Below, in pieces: positions 5,119-5,541 of a stretch of 5,541 nucleotides of DNA (within the stretch, counting starts at the first letter, position 1; every line of letters begins with the position of its first letter). The notes beneath the pieces are model-generated. The model worked only from the letters and a program-made list of their open reading frames with translations, ran no database searches and was not told the origin of the DNA. The position numbers and the translations under genes were made by a program. Source of the DNA: Carnobacterium sp. UBA5792 (GTDB lineage: Bacteria; Bacillota; Bacilli; Lactobacillales; Carnobacteriaceae); the NCBI GenBank assembly GCA_002418295.1, contig DIDU01000098.1, forward strand, positions 364-5,904, read 5' to 3'.

Positions 5119-5541
5119 CTAATCTAATGTGACCACTACTACTTCCGGGCGATTATTAAAACGGAACGGGAAAGTGGAATTGCCGATTCCTCGACTAACA
5201 ATCATGCGTTTCCCCGGTATTTCAGGATCATAGTAGACGCCATCCGTGTATTTTGGAAACTTCCCTTGACCGGGAGAAAAAAGACCGCCGATAAACGGCA
5301 GGCGGAACTGACCGCCATGAGCATGACCGCTCAAAATCAAATCGGGTGCTCTGGTCAAATCCATCAAATATTCTTCAAAAAATTCTGGATGATGAGCTAA
5401 CAATACTTTCGGCTGTTTTTGCATACCTTCTGTTAAGACGACATCTCTAAGGATTGGTTTCGGTGCAAGATCAAAATCTTCTTTTTCTGATAGTCCCATC
5501 AAAACAAAACCAGCGTGTTCAAATTCAATCCATTCTGCTTC
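5119..5541 (-). CDS. YkuE-like metallophosphoesterase, C-terminal part
   Basis: The last 140 codons of a calcineurin-like phosphoesterase; the gene enters from the right edge already in frame (EAEWIEFEHAGFVLMGL). Two C-terminal metal-binding blocks are visible: LLAHHP (47-52, with H50 the likely ligand) and SGHAHGGQ (71-78, H73 and H75). They are followed by the family-typical tail LFSPGQGKFPKY (87-98) and SRGIGNS. The glycine-rich GHAHGGQ and the PGQG-FPKY tail fit the YkuE/LpxG-like branch, whose members are often membrane-anchored or exported and cleave phosphoester bonds in envelope-related nucleotides or lipids. The N-terminal D-x-H, GD and GNHD motifs, and any signal peptide, lie outside the window, so location and substrate cannot be judged. 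An in-frame TTG/ATG near 5500 is not a real start, since the frame stays open and homologous-looking upstream. Confidence 0.93.
   Translation of the reverse strand, partial: EAEWIEFEHAGFVLMGLSEKEDFDLAPKPILRDVVLTEGMQKQPKVLLAHHPEFFEEYLMDLTRAPDLILSGHAHGGQFRLPFIGGLFSPGQGKFPKYTDGVYYDPEIPGKRMIVSRGIGNSTFPFRFNNRPEVVVVTLD

Overview
The window looks like a chromosomal stretch from a low-GC Gram-positive bacterium of the Lactobacillales, most likely Enterococcus or a close relative. The support is indirect: AT-rich DNA, AGGAG-type ribosome binding sites, a CcpA-type cre operator, a stand-alone Mga/AtxA-family regulator, and protein families common in that group. I could not run a search, so the genus is an inference. 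All five protein genes lie on the minus strand, so transcription runs from high to low coordinates.

Reading in the direction of transcription: (1) 5541-5119 is the C-terminal half of a YkuE-like metallophosphoesterase, closed by a strong intrinsic terminator (5082-5042). (2) 5041-4681 is non-coding. It holds a compact hairpin (4973-4993) and a striking array of six 9-bp half-sites (4793-4935) with an exact 52-bp period, followed by a good sigma-A promoter. (3) 4663-3785 is an intact NADPH-type aldo/keto reductase with its own terminator. (4) 3784-3029 holds no convincing gene. It does contain a perfect 16-bp inverted repeat, an orphan ribosome binding site with a 24-residue reading frame, a minus-strand terminator with no obvious gene to serve, a near-consensus cre site, and the promoter of the next gene. 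The middle part may be the remains of a lost gene. (5) 3028-1496 is the Mga/AtxA-like regulator. (6) 1370-363 is a Gfo/Idh/MocA-family oxidoreductase with its own candidate promoter and a weaker cre-like site. (7) 166-1 is the N-terminus of a YfmL-like DEAD-box RNA helicase with its own promoter.

Most genes appear to be separate transcription units, since each has its own promoter, terminator or both, rather than one operon. The two oxidoreductases, the Mga-type regulator (a family that usually carries PTS-sensing domains) and the cre-like sites together suggest carbon-source-responsive metabolism, but no substrate can be read from the sequence. The least explained element is the 52-bp-period palindromic array upstream of the aldo/keto reductase.
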